Assembly: GCF_014642635.1 (NCBI RefSeq)
Contig: NZ_BMIQ01000003.1
Location: forward strand, 621,255-685,254
Direction of reading: 5' to 3'
DNA: 64,000 nucleotides
Origin: Aureimonas endophytica
Lineage (GTDB): Bacteria; Pseudomonadota; Alphaproteobacteria; Rhizobiales; Rhizobiaceae
A program made the position numbers and the translations under genes. Shown one piece after another: positions 44,152-53,310 of this stretch. The notes beneath the pieces are model-generated. The model was not told the DNA's origin. It did no database searches and was given only the letters and a program-made list of their open reading frames with translations. The stretch's first letter is position 1, and the number at the start of each line of letters is the position of its first letter.

Positions 44152-45431
44152 GCGGCATGCTCCTTGCTGATGAGGACCGCCAGGGCGTTCACCTCGTCGA
44201 TCGAATGGAGGCGGTTGCGGCCGACCGCGATCTGGCGGCCGAAGCGCAGGGCGGGACGCTCGCAGGACGCCCGCCGCGCGGGATCGGCGATGGTCTCGAA
44301 ATCGGCATTATGCGCGAGCCCGAGAATCCGGCGGTGGATCTCGACGCCGGCGAAGCCGAGGAGATCGACCCAGATGTCGGCGAGAACGCCGTTCAGCGCC
44401 TGTTCCGAACCGAGGCTGTCGCCTTGGTCCTCGAAGAGGCTGCGGGGATAGAGGATCCCGTGGCGCTCGCTGTGCCAGAGGCGGGCGAATTCCTCGCGGA
44501 ACGTCGCCCAGATCTCGTCGATAACGCCGAGGAGATAGGCGCGCATCGCCTCGCGGTCGTCGCCCGTCTCATGGCCGGGCTGCGCGAAGAAGCTCATCCA
44601 GAAGTTGGCGAGCAACATGCCGATGTCGAAGGCGATCGGCCCGTAGACGGCGAATTCCGGATCGATCACGCGCGTGTCGCCCTCGGTCACCATCACCGAA
44701 CCGGTGTGAAGGTCGCCATGCAGCAGCGTTTCGGCCTTGGCCGTAAAGAGCTGCTTCAGCCGCTGGGCCTCGATCTTGAGATCGCGGTCGGCGCGCAGCT
44801 CCCGCACCAGCCCGTCGAGCTCCGGCGTCGTATGCCGGTTCAAGGCCGCGTCGAAATAGGGATCGGTGAAGACGAGGCTTTCGGTGATGTCGCAGAGTTC
44901 GGCATTGTCCGCGAAGAGCGCAAGATCGGTCTTGCGCTCGCGCGCCGGCATGGAAAAGTCCGAGCCGCGAAACAAGGTGCGCGCGGTGAAGAGACCGAGG
45001 TCGCGGCCGATCCGCGGCAGTTGCCGGCCGTCGATCAGGGCGCGGCGCAAGATCACGTGCGGCGACAGGAACTCCATGACGAGGAGGGCCTGCCGCTCGT
45101 CGAAATGAAGGACTGACGGAACGGTGCCGGCGCCCGCCCGCCGCTCCTGCCGGATCAGGGCATGATACTCGAAGAACGAGCGCTTCAGGGGCAGCGGCCA
45201 GCTTTCCCCGACGAGGCGCACATAGGGCAGCGCCTGTTTCACCACGACCGAACCGACAGGTCCCGAGACGACGAAAACGAGGTTCAGGTTGCCGTCGCCG
45301 ATCTCGCGCACCCGCCAGTCCGACGCGATCGGCCCGACCCGATCCGCGACGGCCGCGATCCGGCCGAGCCTTTGGCCCACCGTCTCGATATCCAGAGGCT
45401 CGAACCGACATGTCATCATGGAATCGTCCAC
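44148..45431 (-). CDS. mtnK: 5-methylthioribose kinase
   Basis: 427 residues, typical for MtnK. Phosphorylates methylthioribose at C1 with ATP; the aminoglycoside-kinase-like core has [13 protein letters not shown], catalytic [10 protein letters not shown] and metal-binding [15 protein letters not shown]. The GTG at 45431 has GGGGAG upstream; ATG codons at 45419 and 45416 are alternatives. It forms an operon with mtnA and converges on the Lsr-type importer, so the three likely serve one nucleoside-derived sugar. Confidence 0.94.
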   Translation of the reverse strand: MDDSMMTCRFEPLDIETVGQRLGRIAAVADRVGPIASDWRVREIGDGNLNLVFVVSGPVGSVVVKQALPYVRLVGESWPLPLKRSFFEYHALIRQERRAGAGTVPSVLHFDERQALLVMEFLSPHVILRRALIDGRQLPRIGRDLGLFTARTLFRGSDFSMPARERKTDLALFADNAELCDITESLVFTDPYFDAALNRHTTPELDGLVRELRADRDLKIEAQRLKQLFTAKAETLLHGDLHTGSVMVTEGDTRVIDPEFAVYGPIAFDIGMLLANFWMSFFAQPGHETGDDREAMRAYLLGVIDEIWATFREEFARLWHSERHGILYPRSLFEDQGDSLGSEQALNGVLADIWVDLLGFAGVEIHRRILGLAHNADFETIADPARRASCERPALRFGRQIAVGRNRLHSIDEVNALAVLISKEHAA

Positions 45432-45569
45432 GGCGCGACTTGCTCCCCCATTCCGCTGCCGCCTGAAGTCTTCGAGCCCCCTATTCCATCGGCGTCCTGG
45501 AACAGGGTTCGGCGGAACGGCGGGCGCCCCTCCTCGCGGCCGCCCTCGCCGGTCGACGACGATCTCAGC

Positions 45570-45794
45570 TCAGATGACGGACATCCTGCTTCCCGTAGAC
45601 GTCTTGGCCAGAAGGGACCGGATGGCCTCCCGGCCCTCGAAGGTGCGGAGATTCCAAGTCGAGGCGACGAGGTCACGCCAGTCGCATTCGTCGCCGAAAC
45701 GGGCCGTTGCGTCATCCACATCCCGGCGTTCGAGCGATGCCCCGAAGGCATCGATCCACGCCGAGAGGAGATGTCTCGCTCCCGTGACATCCAT
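45570..45794 (-). pseudogene. N-terminal stub of a SnoaL-like / FAD monooxygenase gene
   Basis: A 74-residue frame with intact ribosome-binding site (GGGAGG 5 nt before ATG at 45794). Its sequence WIDAFGASLERRD, CDWRDLVASTWNLRTFEGR matches the NTF2/SnoaL-type N-terminal domain found in front of large NAD(P)/FAD-dependent monooxygenases of about 600 residues. It stops after about half of that domain; the monooxygenase part is missing. An inverted repeat TTTCCT/AGGAAA lies upstream at 45846-45866. Probably a deletion remnant. Confidence 0.6.
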
Positions 45795-45991
45795 CAATCC
45801 CTCCCTGGCGAGCGAAGCCGCTCACCATATCCTCCAAGTGCCGACTTTCCTTTGCATTTCAGGAAAAGACAAGGTGTCTGCGGCCTGCCACTGCGAGGGG
45901 CGCGGATCGAATCGAAGGTACGGAGTTCGCCGAGGCCATGGGGTCGTGAATGCGACGACGCGGTCGCGGGAAGGTCGGCGACGACGAGGCT

Positions 45992-46013
45992 GGAGCGTCC
46001 CGAGGGACGCTCC
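45992..46013 (-). terminator. perfect hairpin after the rhamnose-type importer operon
   Basis: GGAGCGTCCC (45992-46001) and GGGACGCTCC (46004-46013) form a perfect 10-bp stem with a 2-nt centre. It lies 24 nt downstream of the binding-protein stop codon on the minus strand. No T-run, but position and strength suggest a transcript end. Confidence 0.6.
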
Positions 46014-46036
46014 CAAAGGAGGTTAAGTCCTCCGGC

Positions 46037-47062
46037 TCAGAACTTGAACTCCTCGACATTTGCGGGAGTCACGATCTTCGCCGGGCCAAGCACCACTTCG
46101 CCGGACGGACCGACCTTGTAGTCGCCGAGCCGGCCGGCCGTGAAGGTCTCGCCTTCCTTGCCGGTGACCTTGCAGGAGGCGACGGCCTGGGCGGCATAAT
46201 AGGTGAGGTAGCCGAGATCCTTGACGTTCCACCAGATGTCCTGGACCGTCCCGGCCTGGATGTATTTCTTGATGAGCGTGGCGGGGGCGAGGCCCGTCAG
46301 CTTGATCTTGCCGAGCAGCCCCGCCTGATCCAGCGCCCGCGCGGCGGCGGGCTGGCTGATGCCGGTCGGGCTGATGATGCCCTTGAGATTGGGGAAGGCC
46401 TGCGCGAGGCCGAGGGTCTGCTGCTGGCTGACCTGCTCGTTCTCCTGGCCGTAGGCGACCTGGACGAGCTTCATCTTGGCGTATTTCGGGTCCGAAGCCA
46501 GCCGCTTCTTCATGAAGTCGATCCAGGCGTTCTGGTTCGAGGCGGTCGGCGTCGAGGAGAGGATGGCGAAGTCGCCCTCGTAGCCGATCATGTCGCCCAT
46601 CGAAGCCAGCATCATCTCCGCCAGACTGTCGCCGCTCGCCTGGTTGAGAAAGAGTGTGCGCGCCGCTGGCGCGACGTCGGAATCGTAGGATACGACATGG
46701 ACGCCCTGCTTCATCGCCCGCTTCAGCGCGGGTGCGAGCGCATTGGCGTCGTTGGCCGAGATGGCGATGGCGCCGACCTTCTGCGAGACGAGGTTGTTGA
46801 TGAACTCGATCTGCGCCTCGGCCGTGTTCTGCGAGGGCGCCTGCTTGATGGCGCTGCCGCCGATCTCCTTCTGCGCCTCCTCCGCGCCGGTCTGGGCGAC
46901 CTGGAAATAAGGGTCCGTATCGAGCTTCGGCACGAAGCCGACGGTCACCGGCGCGCTGGCGCATTCGGCAGCGGCTGCCGCGCCGCCGGCCAGAAGCAGG
47001 CTCGCCAGCGCCAGCGCGGATGCCGATGCGAGGCCCGCCGCCCTTCCTAAAGTTCTTGCCAT
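46037..47062 (-). CDS. rhamnose-type sugar ABC substrate-binding protein
   Basis: 341 residues. Sec signal peptide rich in Ala and Leu up to about residue 32, then a type 1 periplasmic fold: VTVGFVPKLDTDPYFQVAQT, IAISANDANALAPALKRAM, VVSYDSDVAPAARTLFLNQ, GIISPTGISQPAAARAL. This is the RhaS/autoinducer-2-binding branch. ATG at 47062 has GGGAGGG upstream. Last gene of the minus-strand operon, where binding proteins usually come first. The sugar is unproven; no rhamnose catabolic genes are in the window. Confidence 0.92.
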   Translation of the reverse strand: MARTLGRAAGLASASALALASLLLAGGAAAAAECASAPVTVGFVPKLDTDPYFQVAQTGAEEAQKEIGGSAIKQAPSQNTAEAQIEFINNLVSQKVGAIAISANDANALAPALKRAMKQGVHVVSYDSDVAPAARTLFLNQASGDSLAEMMLASMGDMIGYEGDFAILSSTPTASNQNAWIDFMKKRLASDPKYAKMKLVQVAYGQENEQVSQQQTLGLAQAFPNLKGIISPTGISQPAAARALDQAGLLGKIKLTGLAPATLIKKYIQAGTVQDIWWNVKDLGYLTYYAAQAVASCKVTGKEGETFTAGRLGDYKVGPSGEVVLGPAKIVTPANVEEFKF

Positions 47063-47145
47063 CTGATCCCTCCCATGGGGTCGTCTTGCGCCGGTTTCTC
47101 GTTTCGCGATCGGCGGACCGCCCGGCCTGCGGACCGCCAATTCCG

Positions 47146-48120
47146 TCATGCGGCGCGCCGCCCCTTCCAGCGTCCGGCGAGCCATTGGCCGGCATTGCCG
47201 AGAAGGAGGGTGCCGATCAGAAGCAGGCCGATGGTCATGGCCTGCGCGTCGCCGCCGATCTGCTGAAGCCCGAGGACGTTGCGCACGAGCGCGATGAGCA
47301 GCAGCGCCCAGAGCACGCCGCTCAGCCGCCCGCGTCCGCCGAACACGTGGATGCCGCCGAGAAGCACGATGGTGATGACGTCGAGTTCGAGGCCGAGCGC
47401 ATTGTCGGCGCGCGCATTGGCGACGCGGGCGGTGAAGACGATGCCGGCCAGACCGCAGACGAGGCCGGACGCGACGAAGAGGCCGAACCGGATGCGGTCG
47501 ATCCGCACGCCGGAATAGAGCGCCGTGTCGGGATTGCCGCCGATGGCATAGATGCGCCGCCCCGTGGCGCTCCGCTGCAGGAGAAGGAAGAAGCAGGGGG
47601 CGAGGACGAGAAACGGCAGGATCGTTTCGGGCAGAACCCCGCCGCCCACCGTGTCGATGCCGAAATCGGTGAAGGCGTCGGGAAAGAGATTCACCGAGGC
47701 CGGGCCGAGCAGGATGTAGCCGATGCCCCGGAACATCGCGAGCGTGCCGAGGGTCACGACGAGCGAGGGCAGAGCGAGGCGCGTGATGAGCAACCCGTTG
47801 AAGGCGCCGCAGAGCCCGCCCGTCGCGAGCGCCGCGCCGAGCGCGAGCGACATCGAGCCGCTGTCCCGCACCACCACGCCGAAGACGACACTGGACAGAG
47901 ACAGGATGCTGGCGACCGAAAGGTCGATCTCGCGGGCGATGACGAGAAGCGTCATGGGCAGGACGATGAGCGCGCGTTCCGAGACGCCGGCGATCGCCTG
48001 GGAGATATTGAACTCGGTCGGGAAGTTGGGCACCGCGACGAGCGCATAGGCGATCAGCGCGAGGCACAGGACTGAGAGAAACGTGTCCCAGCCGAGGAAG
48101 CGCAGGAAACCGGGCCGCAT
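47146..48120 (-). CDS. rhamnose/Rbs-type sugar ABC permease
   Basis: 324 residues with about 8-10 membrane segments. Motifs: LPMTLLVIAREIDLSVASILSLSS, LPSLVVTLGTLAMFRGIGYILLG, RIYAIGGNPDTALYSGVRI and LGLELDVITIVLLGGIHV. The start overlaps the stop of the upstream fusion gene by 1 nt. It pairs with the permease domain fused to the ATPase. Confidence 0.93.
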   Translation of the reverse strand: MRPGFLRFLGWDTFLSVLCLALIAYALVAVPNFPTEFNISQAIAGVSERALIVLPMTLLVIAREIDLSVASILSLSSVVFGVVVRDSGSMSLALGAALATGGLCGAFNGLLITRLALPSLVVTLGTLAMFRGIGYILLGPASVNLFPDAFTDFGIDTVGGGVLPETILPFLVLAPCFFLLLQRSATGRRIYAIGGNPDTALYSGVRIDRIRFGLFVASGLVCGLAGIVFTARVANARADNALGLELDVITIVLLGGIHVFGGRGRLSGVLWALLLIALVRNVLGLQQIGGDAQAMTIGLLLIGTLLLGNAGQWLAGRWKGRRAA

Positions 48121-50687
48121 CAGGCGATCCTCCGGCCCGCGGCGCCGAGACGCCGCGCGGCATAGGCGTCCACCGTGACGGCGGCGAGGATGACGAGGCC
48201 GTAGACCCCCTGGAGCCAGAGCGGATCGACACGGGCCAGCGTCAGGGCGTTCTGGATGACGAGCAGCAGCACGGCGCCGAGCATGATGCCGAGAATGCTG
48301 CCCGAGCCGCCGCGCACCGCGACGCCGCCGACGACGACGGTCGCGATCACGGTGAGTTCGAAGCCGATCGCGACGCGCGCGTCGATCGTCGCATAGCGCG
48401 ATGCCCAGAGCGCTCCGTCGAAGCCGGCGAGAAGTCCCGCCAGGCAGAAGGCGCCGAGCACGAGACGCCCCGCCGCGATGCCGACCAGCGCGGCGCCCTC
48501 GGGGTTGGAGCCGACCGCGAAGAGCTGGCGGCCCTTCGGATGGCGCGAGAGAAGAAGGGCGAGCAGCGCCAGGACGACGAGCGCGATCACGATCACGGTC
48601 GGGATGCCCGCCAGCCGGCTGCCGGAAAGGTCGAGCCACGCCTGCGGCACCTGGTCGGCGCTGATCTGCCGCCCGCCCGCCCAGATGCTGTTGAAGCCCC
48701 GGAACACCGCGAGCGTGCCGAGCGTCACCACGATCGACGGCACGCGGCCGAGCGTCACCACGAGGCCGTTGATGGCGCCGCAGAGAAGGCCTATGGCGCA
48801 GCCCGTCAAGATGCCGAGGGCGACGGACGTGTCGGGATAGGCATGCATCACGCTCGCCGAGCCATAGGCGGCGAGGCCGATGACGGAGGCGACCGACAGG
48901 TCGATATTGCGCGTCAGCATGACCAGCATCTGCGCGGCGGCTGCGATCATCAATAGCGCCGCATCCATCGTCAGGGCGGTGATGTTGGCGGCGCCGAGGA
49001 AATGCGGATTGACGAAGGCCGCCGGGATCGCCACGGCGGCGATCGCGCAGACGAGGCCGAGTTCGCGCCGGGCGAAGATCGAGGCCGTCGCCGAGACCGG
49101 CGCCGCCGCCTCGTGCGCGCCGGTGGAAGCGCCCGCGCGGTCGGACACGCTTTCGACGTCGGTCGCGGCGCGGATCACCTGTTCCTGATCGACGCTGCCG
49201 GACGCGAAGCTGGCCGTCAGCCGGCCCTCGCGCAGCACCAGGATGCGATCGCACATCCCGATCAGCTCGGGCAGTTCGGAGGAGATCAGCAGGATCGCCA
49301 TGCCGCGCTCGGCGAGCTCGGCGATCATGGCATGGACCTCGGCCTTGGACTGGACGTCGATGCCCTGCGTCGGCTCGTCGAGAATGAGGACGCGCGGCGC
49401 CGTCGCCAGCCATTTCGCCAGCACGACCTTCTGCTGATTGCCGCCGGACAGCGTCTTCACGGGCTGATCGTAATGGTCGAACTTCAGGCGCATCCGCTCG
49501 AGCTGTGGGGCGACGCAGGCGATCTCCCGCAGGCGTCGCACGATGCCGCCCGTGCTGGTCCGCTTCAGCACCGGCAGGACGGCGTTGGAAAGAATGGAGA
49601 AGTCCATGACGAGGCTCTGCCCCAGCCGGTCCTCCGAGACATAGGCGATGCCGGCGCGCATGGCGTCGTCGGGCCGGCGCAGGGTCACGGGACGGCCGTC
49701 GACACGGATCGTGCCGTCATCGGGCCGGTCGATGCCGAAAAGGACGCGGGCGATCTCCGTGCGTCCGCTGCCGACGAGGCCGCCGAGACCGACGATCTCC
49801 CCCGCCCGCAGCGAGAAGGCGATGTCGGCGAAGGCGCCCTGGCGCGACAGGCCCTCGACCTCCAGCGCGACCGCGCCGGGCGTGGCGGTGTGCCGGGGAT
49901 AGATCGAGGTCAGCGGCCGGCCGATCATCAATTGCACCGCCCGGTCGCGCCCCAGGGAGCGGGCCGGCTCCACCGCCGTCACATGCCCGTCGCGCAGGAC
50001 CGCGATCTCGTCGGCGATGCGGTAGATCTCCTCCATGCGATGGCCGACGAACATCATCGCGACGCCGCGCGCCTTCAATTCGGCGACGACGCCGAAGAGA
50101 CGATCGACCTCGCGCTGCGACAGGGCGGCCGTCGGCTCGTCCATGATGAGGACCCGGGCGTCGAGCGACAGGGCCCGGGCGATTTCGACGAGCTGCTGCT
50201 CGGAAGTGCGCAGCTGTCCGAGCCGGGCGTCGAGATCGCAGCGCAGGCCGACCGCGTCCAGCACCTCGCGCCCATGGCGGCGCATCCGGTCGCCGTCGAT
50301 CGTGCCGGCGCCCGTCAGCGGCATATGGCCGAGAAAGACGTTCTCCACCACCGACAGATCGGGAAAGAGGCCCGGATGCTGGTGCATCACGGCGATGCCG
50401 CGCCGCCGCGCGTCGAGCGGCGACTGAAGATGAATGGGCTGTCCGCCCAGAACCACCTCGCCCTCGTCCGGGCGATGGACGCCGGCGAGAAGCTTCACGC
50501 AGGTGCTCTTCCCCGCGCCGTTCTCGCCGAGAAGCGCGAGCACCGAACCGGCTTTGAGATCGAAGGAGACCGACGACACGGCGACGGTGCCGCCGAAGCG
50601 CTTGCTGGCCGCTCTCAGGCCGGCAACGGCCGCGCCCGCGGTCTCGGCGCCCGCATCCGCCGAGCCATCATGAGAGGACCGCCTCAT
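48120..50687 (-). CDS. sugar ABC importer fusion: tandem ATPase plus permease in one protein
   Basis: 855 residues. Residues 1-520 are a two-domain RbsA-type ATPase: GENGAGKST, LMDEPTAALSQRE-type Walker B, second domain LVGSGRTEI, LSGGNQQKVVLAKWL, LILDEPTQGID. An Ala/Ser/Thr linker (about 520-545) leads to a full RbsC-type permease with VMLTRNIDLSVASVIGLAAYG, RVPSIVVTLGTLAVFRG, QLFAVGSNPEGAALVGI and IGFELTVIATVVVGGVAV. ATPase and permease are normally separate genes. No frameshift or stop is visible at the junction. The start has GAGGG 6 nt upstream and overlaps the stop of a short upstream frame (ATGA). Confidence 0.93.
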   Translation of the reverse strand: MRRSSHDGSADAGAETAGAAVAGLRAASKRFGGTVAVSSVSFDLKAGSVLALLGENGAGKSTCVKLLAGVHRPDEGEVVLGGQPIHLQSPLDARRRGIAVMHQHPGLFPDLSVVENVFLGHMPLTGAGTIDGDRMRRHGREVLDAVGLRCDLDARLGQLRTSEQQLVEIARALSLDARVLIMDEPTAALSQREVDRLFGVVAELKARGVAMMFVGHRMEEIYRIADEIAVLRDGHVTAVEPARSLGRDRAVQLMIGRPLTSIYPRHTATPGAVALEVEGLSRQGAFADIAFSLRAGEIVGLGGLVGSGRTEIARVLFGIDRPDDGTIRVDGRPVTLRRPDDAMRAGIAYVSEDRLGQSLVMDFSILSNAVLPVLKRTSTGGIVRRLREIACVAPQLERMRLKFDHYDQPVKTLSGGNQQKVVLAKWLATAPRVLILDEPTQGIDVQSKAEVHAMIAELAERGMAILLISSELPELIGMCDRILVLREGRLTASFASGSVDQEQVIRAATDVESVSDRAGASTGAHEAAAPVSATASIFARRELGLVCAIAAVAIPAAFVNPHFLGAANITALTMDAALLMIAAAAQMLVMLTRNIDLSVASVIGLAAYGSASVMHAYPDTSVALGILTGCAIGLLCGAINGLVVTLGRVPSIVVTLGTLAVFRGFNSIWAGGRQISADQVPQAWLDLSGSRLAGIPTVIVIALVVLALLALLLSRHPKGRQLFAVGSNPEGAALVGIAAGRLVLGAFCLAGLLAGFDGALWASRYATIDARVAIGFELTVIATVVVGGVAVRGGSGSILGIMLGAVLLLVIQNALTLARVDPLWLQGVYGLVILAAVTVDAYAARRLGAAGRRIA

Positions 50688-50824
50688 GCGGCGCCCTCGG
50701 CAGAGGCCTGGAACCAGCGCATCCCGGACTCAAGGGCGTAGCGGAGTGCCGCAGCCGACAGGCATGACGCGTCGCATGCCGAAATCGGCACAGGGCCGCA
50801 CGGCCATGGCCAATCGCTTTCCAT
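50684..50824 (-). CDS. possible 46-residue leader ORF, coupled to the ABC fusion gene
   Basis: The frame begins at ATG 50822-50824 with a strong ribosome-binding site (GGGGAGGGATCG) and ends in TGA at 50684-50686, which overlaps the ATG of the fusion gene as ATGA. The peptide has three Trp near its ends and three Cys in its first 21 residues, but resembles nothing I know. Ribosomes ending here could re-initiate on the fusion gene, making it a candidate leader peptide. It may equally be fortuitous. Confidence 0.35.
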   Translation of the reverse strand: MESDWPWPCGPVPISACDASCLSAAALRYALESGMRWFQASAEGAA

Positions 50825-51239
50825 CGATCCCTCCCCAGGGCACTCCCGTTCCCCCCTTCAGATTGCGAAATCAGAAAGAGTTGTCAACGACATTTGTCTA
50901 TCTGAACCTTCAAATGTGAAAGCTATGCCGACGCGATTAGGGTCTCGATCAGCTCGCAGTTCAACCCCGTCGGATACGGGGCGGAGACAGGCCGTCGGCT
51001 CTTGGACGTAACGCCGGCAAAGCTGCCCGTGGAATTCCGAATGGCGAAATCTTCTGCAACTTTAACGAGGCCTGGATCTTCATCGGGAGTCGGAGCCGGC
51101 ACCAAAACACGCGCCGCCCATATTCCGCCCTCGGCTACAAACCGCCGGCACCCGCCGCTGTGCCGTGGCCGGCTCCGCCACCCCAACCGGCTTCTCCGGC
51201 CACCCTGAACGTCGCCGACAAGCCCGCCATGCATTAGCT
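50825..51239. promoter_or_regulatory. promoter region of the rhamnose-type importer and spacer to HxlR gene
   Basis: 415 bp without a supported complete gene. On the minus strand a TTGACA (50882-50887) is a likely -35 box for the importer operon. Just upstream of it a perfect inverted repeat, ACATTTG (50890-50896) and CAAATGT (50911-50917) with a 14-bp centre, is a likely operator. The rest (50930-51239) has an open minus-strand frame of no recognisable family, perhaps decayed coding sequence. Confidence 0.5.
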
Positions 51240-51680
51240 TTAGCTTTGAACCGGGCCACCTGATGGGGACAGGCCACCATCGGCTCTGACCCGATCGAAG
51301 CAGGCACTTGCTCGCTCGATGTCGGGACCATGCGCGAGCGCCCAGGCGCAAAGCGCTTCGAACGGCTGGCGCAACGAGTGACCAAGCGGCGTGATCGCGT
51401 ATTCAACACCGATCGGCGCTGTCGGCAAAACGGTCCGCGTCACCAAACCGTTGCGCTCCAATCGCTTCAGAGCATCCGCCAGCGCCTTATGCGTGATGCC
51501 GTCCAGCCGTCGCTTGATTTCGTTGAACCGCGCCGGCTTGGGACAGAGCACGGTCAGAATCAGAATCGTCCACTTGTCCGCGATCCGATCCAGAATCGGC
51601 CGGACGCGGACCATGTCGCCGCATGCCTTTTCCGACAAAAGCGCGAGCTCGGTATCGTCCATCATATCTAGGCTCATCAA
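51240..51680 (-). CDS. HxlR family transcriptional regulator (first)
   Basis: 146 residues. MarR-like winged helix of the HxlR/DUF24 family: VRPILDRIADKWTILILTVLC, RFNEIKRRLDGITHKALADALKRLERNGLV, and PIGVEYAITPLGHSL. Cys20 lies before the core helix, where redox-sensing members (YodB, HypR, QorR) carry their sensor cysteine. It is divergent from an SDR gene across a 67-bp gap containing AGATA-N9-TATCT, so it likely controls that gene. Confidence 0.92.
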   Translation of the reverse strand: MMSLDMMDDTELALLSEKACGDMVRVRPILDRIADKWTILILTVLCPKPARFNEIKRRLDGITHKALADALKRLERNGLVTRTVLPTAPIGVEYAITPLGHSLRQPFEALCAWALAHGPDIERASACFDRVRADGGLSPSGGPVQS

Positions 51681-51697
51681 AGTGCGTTCTTGCGACT

Positions 51698-51716
51698 AGA
51701 TACCCGTCGTATATCT
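51698..51716. promoter_or_regulatory. putative HxlR operator between HxlR and SDR genes
   Basis: AGATA (51698-51702) and TATCT (51712-51716) form an inverted repeat with a 9-bp centre, in the middle of the short divergent gap. Size and place suit a dimeric winged-helix regulator. Confidence 0.45.
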
Positions 51717-51747
51717 GGATGCCGTCGCTGAACAGGGAGCCTTTGCG

Positions 51748-52479
51748 ATGGCAAGAGTTGAAAACAAAATCGCGCTCGTGGTCGGGGGTGCCAAGGGCAT
51801 CGGGCTGGCGATCGCGGAGCGCCTGTCGAGCGAAGGGGCAACCGTCTTTCTGACCGGGCGACGGGCCGACGAGGTCGAGGCCGCCGCGCGAGAACTCGGC
51901 GGCGATGCTCGCGGTCTTGTCGCGGATGCCGGTGCGCCGGAGGACTTGTCGCGCGTCGTCGCAACTGTGAGGGAAGCGCGGGGGCGCCTGGATCTTCTCG
52001 TCCTGAATGCCGGCCTGTCCGAGCCCGCCGCAATTGCGGATCAGACCCTCGAGCATTTCGATCGTCATTTCGCGGTGAACGTCCGTGGAATGGTGTTCGG
52101 CCTTCAGGCGGCTCTGCCTGCCATGAGTGACGGCGCCTCGGTGGTCCTGATGGGATCGATTGCGGACGCGATGGGCATCCCGCCCTACAGCACCTATGCG
52201 GCCACCAAGGCTTCGGTCCGATCCTATGCTCGCAGTTGGGCCGCCGAGCTGGCGCCTCGAGGGATCCGCGTCAACGTCGTGGCACCGGGCCCGACGGATA
52301 CGGACATGATGGCGGCTGTGTCCGAAGAAAGTCGTGCGGCGCTGATCGCGCCGATCCCGATGGGCCGCATGGCGCGTCCCGACGAGGTGGCGTCCGCGAC
52401 GCTGTTTCTTCTGAGCGACGAGGCCAGCTTCATCACCGGTGCCGAACTCTGCGTCGACGGTGGCATGCGACAGGTCTAG
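51748..52479 (+). CDS. short-chain dehydrogenase/reductase (SDR)
   Basis: 243 residues. GGAKGIG replaces the usual TGxxxGIG cofactor motif, LNAGLSEPA follows, then catalytic VVLMGSIADAMG and YSTYAATKASVR with Tyr and Lys, and a typical end (FITGAELCVDGGM). Divergent from HxlR and probably induced by the same signal. A GCCTGCC/GGCAGGC hairpin at 52601-52617 lies 120 bp downstream and may end the transcript. Confidence 0.93.
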   Translation: MARVENKIALVVGGAKGIGLAIAERLSSEGATVFLTGRRADEVEAAARELGGDARGLVADAGAPEDLSRVVATVREARGRLDLLVLNAGLSEPAAIADQTLEHFDRHFAVNVRGMVFGLQAALPAMSDGASVVLMGSIADAMGIPPYSTYAATKASVRSYARSWAAELAPRGIRVNVVAPGPTDTDMMAAVSEESRAALIAPIPMGRMARPDEVASATLFLLSDEASFITGAELCVDGGMRQV

Positions 52480-52600
52480 CCCGACCGCACCTCTCCGAAC
52501 GGATCTGCTTCCGACGTCTTCGGCCCGGAAGCGGTCCTCTGGGTACCCACACCGTGGAGCACGTGTCACGAAAGAGGTTGCGGAAACAGGACGTATCTCG

Positions 52601-52617
52601 GCCTGCCTGCGGCAGGC
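52601..52617 (+). terminator. small GC hairpin downstream of SDR gene
   Basis: GCCTGCC (52601-52607) and GGCAGGC (52611-52617) form a 7-bp stem with a 3-nt loop, followed by TTGTTGG. It lies between the SDR and the convergent FMN reductase and may serve either strand. Confidence 0.4.
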
Positions 52618-52684
52618 TTGTTGGAGTGGCCGGCGACCGCGATGTCACTGACGCGGCCGCTCTCTTCGTTTGAGCAGGCGGCTG

Positions 52685-53278
52685 CTAGGCTGCTGCGGCA
52701 CGCGCGGTCATGGTCGCTTTGGCCCACCAAACCAGTTCGTCCAACGCAGCTGTCGCCGATGCCAGCAGGTTCGCCTCGATCGTCTCGATCGGCTGCTTAC
52801 CGAAGTTGGGATGGATCGCCATGAAATCACCTCCACCGATGTGGACGGCCGACTTGGTCGAGACCATTTGCAACTCAATCGCGATCCCGCGCAGATGCTC
52901 CAAAGCCCTCGCGGCTCCAGTGCCGCCATAGCCGATTGCGGTGAATGGCTTGCGGTTCCACTCCTTGTAGGCTTGGTCGAGCGCGTTCTTGAGGACGCCG
53001 GTGATCGAGTGGTTGTATTCGGCGACAACGAAGATGTAGCCGTCGAACTGCGCGATCCTTTGCTGCCACCGGACAGCCTCGGCGTTTTGACTCGGCGCCC
53101 ATAGATTGGACGCCGCTTCGTCGAAGAATGGCATGGGGTGGTCGCGCAGGTCCACCACTTCGACATCCATGTCTTCTCGTGCTCGCGCCTGCTTCAACAT
53201 CCACTGTGCTGGCGTATCGGCGAACCGTGTCGGGCGGGTTGATCCGATGATGAGGGCGATTCTCGGCTTGTTGGCCAT
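52685..53278 (-). CDS. NADPH-dependent FMN reductase family protein
   Basis: 197 residues. Flavodoxin-like fold: RIALIIGSTRPTRFADTPAQWM binds the FMN phosphate, EYNHSITGVLKNALDQAYKEW is the conserved PEYN-type loop (here AEYNHS), and YGGTGAARALEHLR follows. Such enzymes reduce quinones, azo compounds or chromate. The ATG at 53278 begins just before the fold. It is divergent from a second HxlR gene. Confidence 0.92.
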   Translation of the reverse strand: MANKPRIALIIGSTRPTRFADTPAQWMLKQARAREDMDVEVVDLRDHPMPFFDEAASNLWAPSQNAEAVRWQQRIAQFDGYIFVVAEYNHSITGVLKNALDQAYKEWNRKPFTAIGYGGTGAARALEHLRGIAIELQMVSTKSAVHIGGGDFMAIHPNFGKQPIETIEANLLASATAALDELVWWAKATMTARAAAA

Positions 53279-53310
53279 CAGTGTCTCGCGTTCAGCAGTT
53301 TCTAGAGGTA

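Noticed and set aside
46037-49413. Possible larger fusions among the rhamnose-type importer genes (binding protein with permease, permease with ATPase)
   Set aside because: Two of the long frames are only open shadows upstream of real starts at 47062 and 48120. Only the 48120-50687 protein is a true fusion, with family motifs in one frame throughout.
50923-51351. Minus-strand frame of 142 residues overlapping the HxlR gene end
   Set aside because: No family resemblance, and it overlaps a well-supported HxlR gene in another frame. At most decayed coding DNA.
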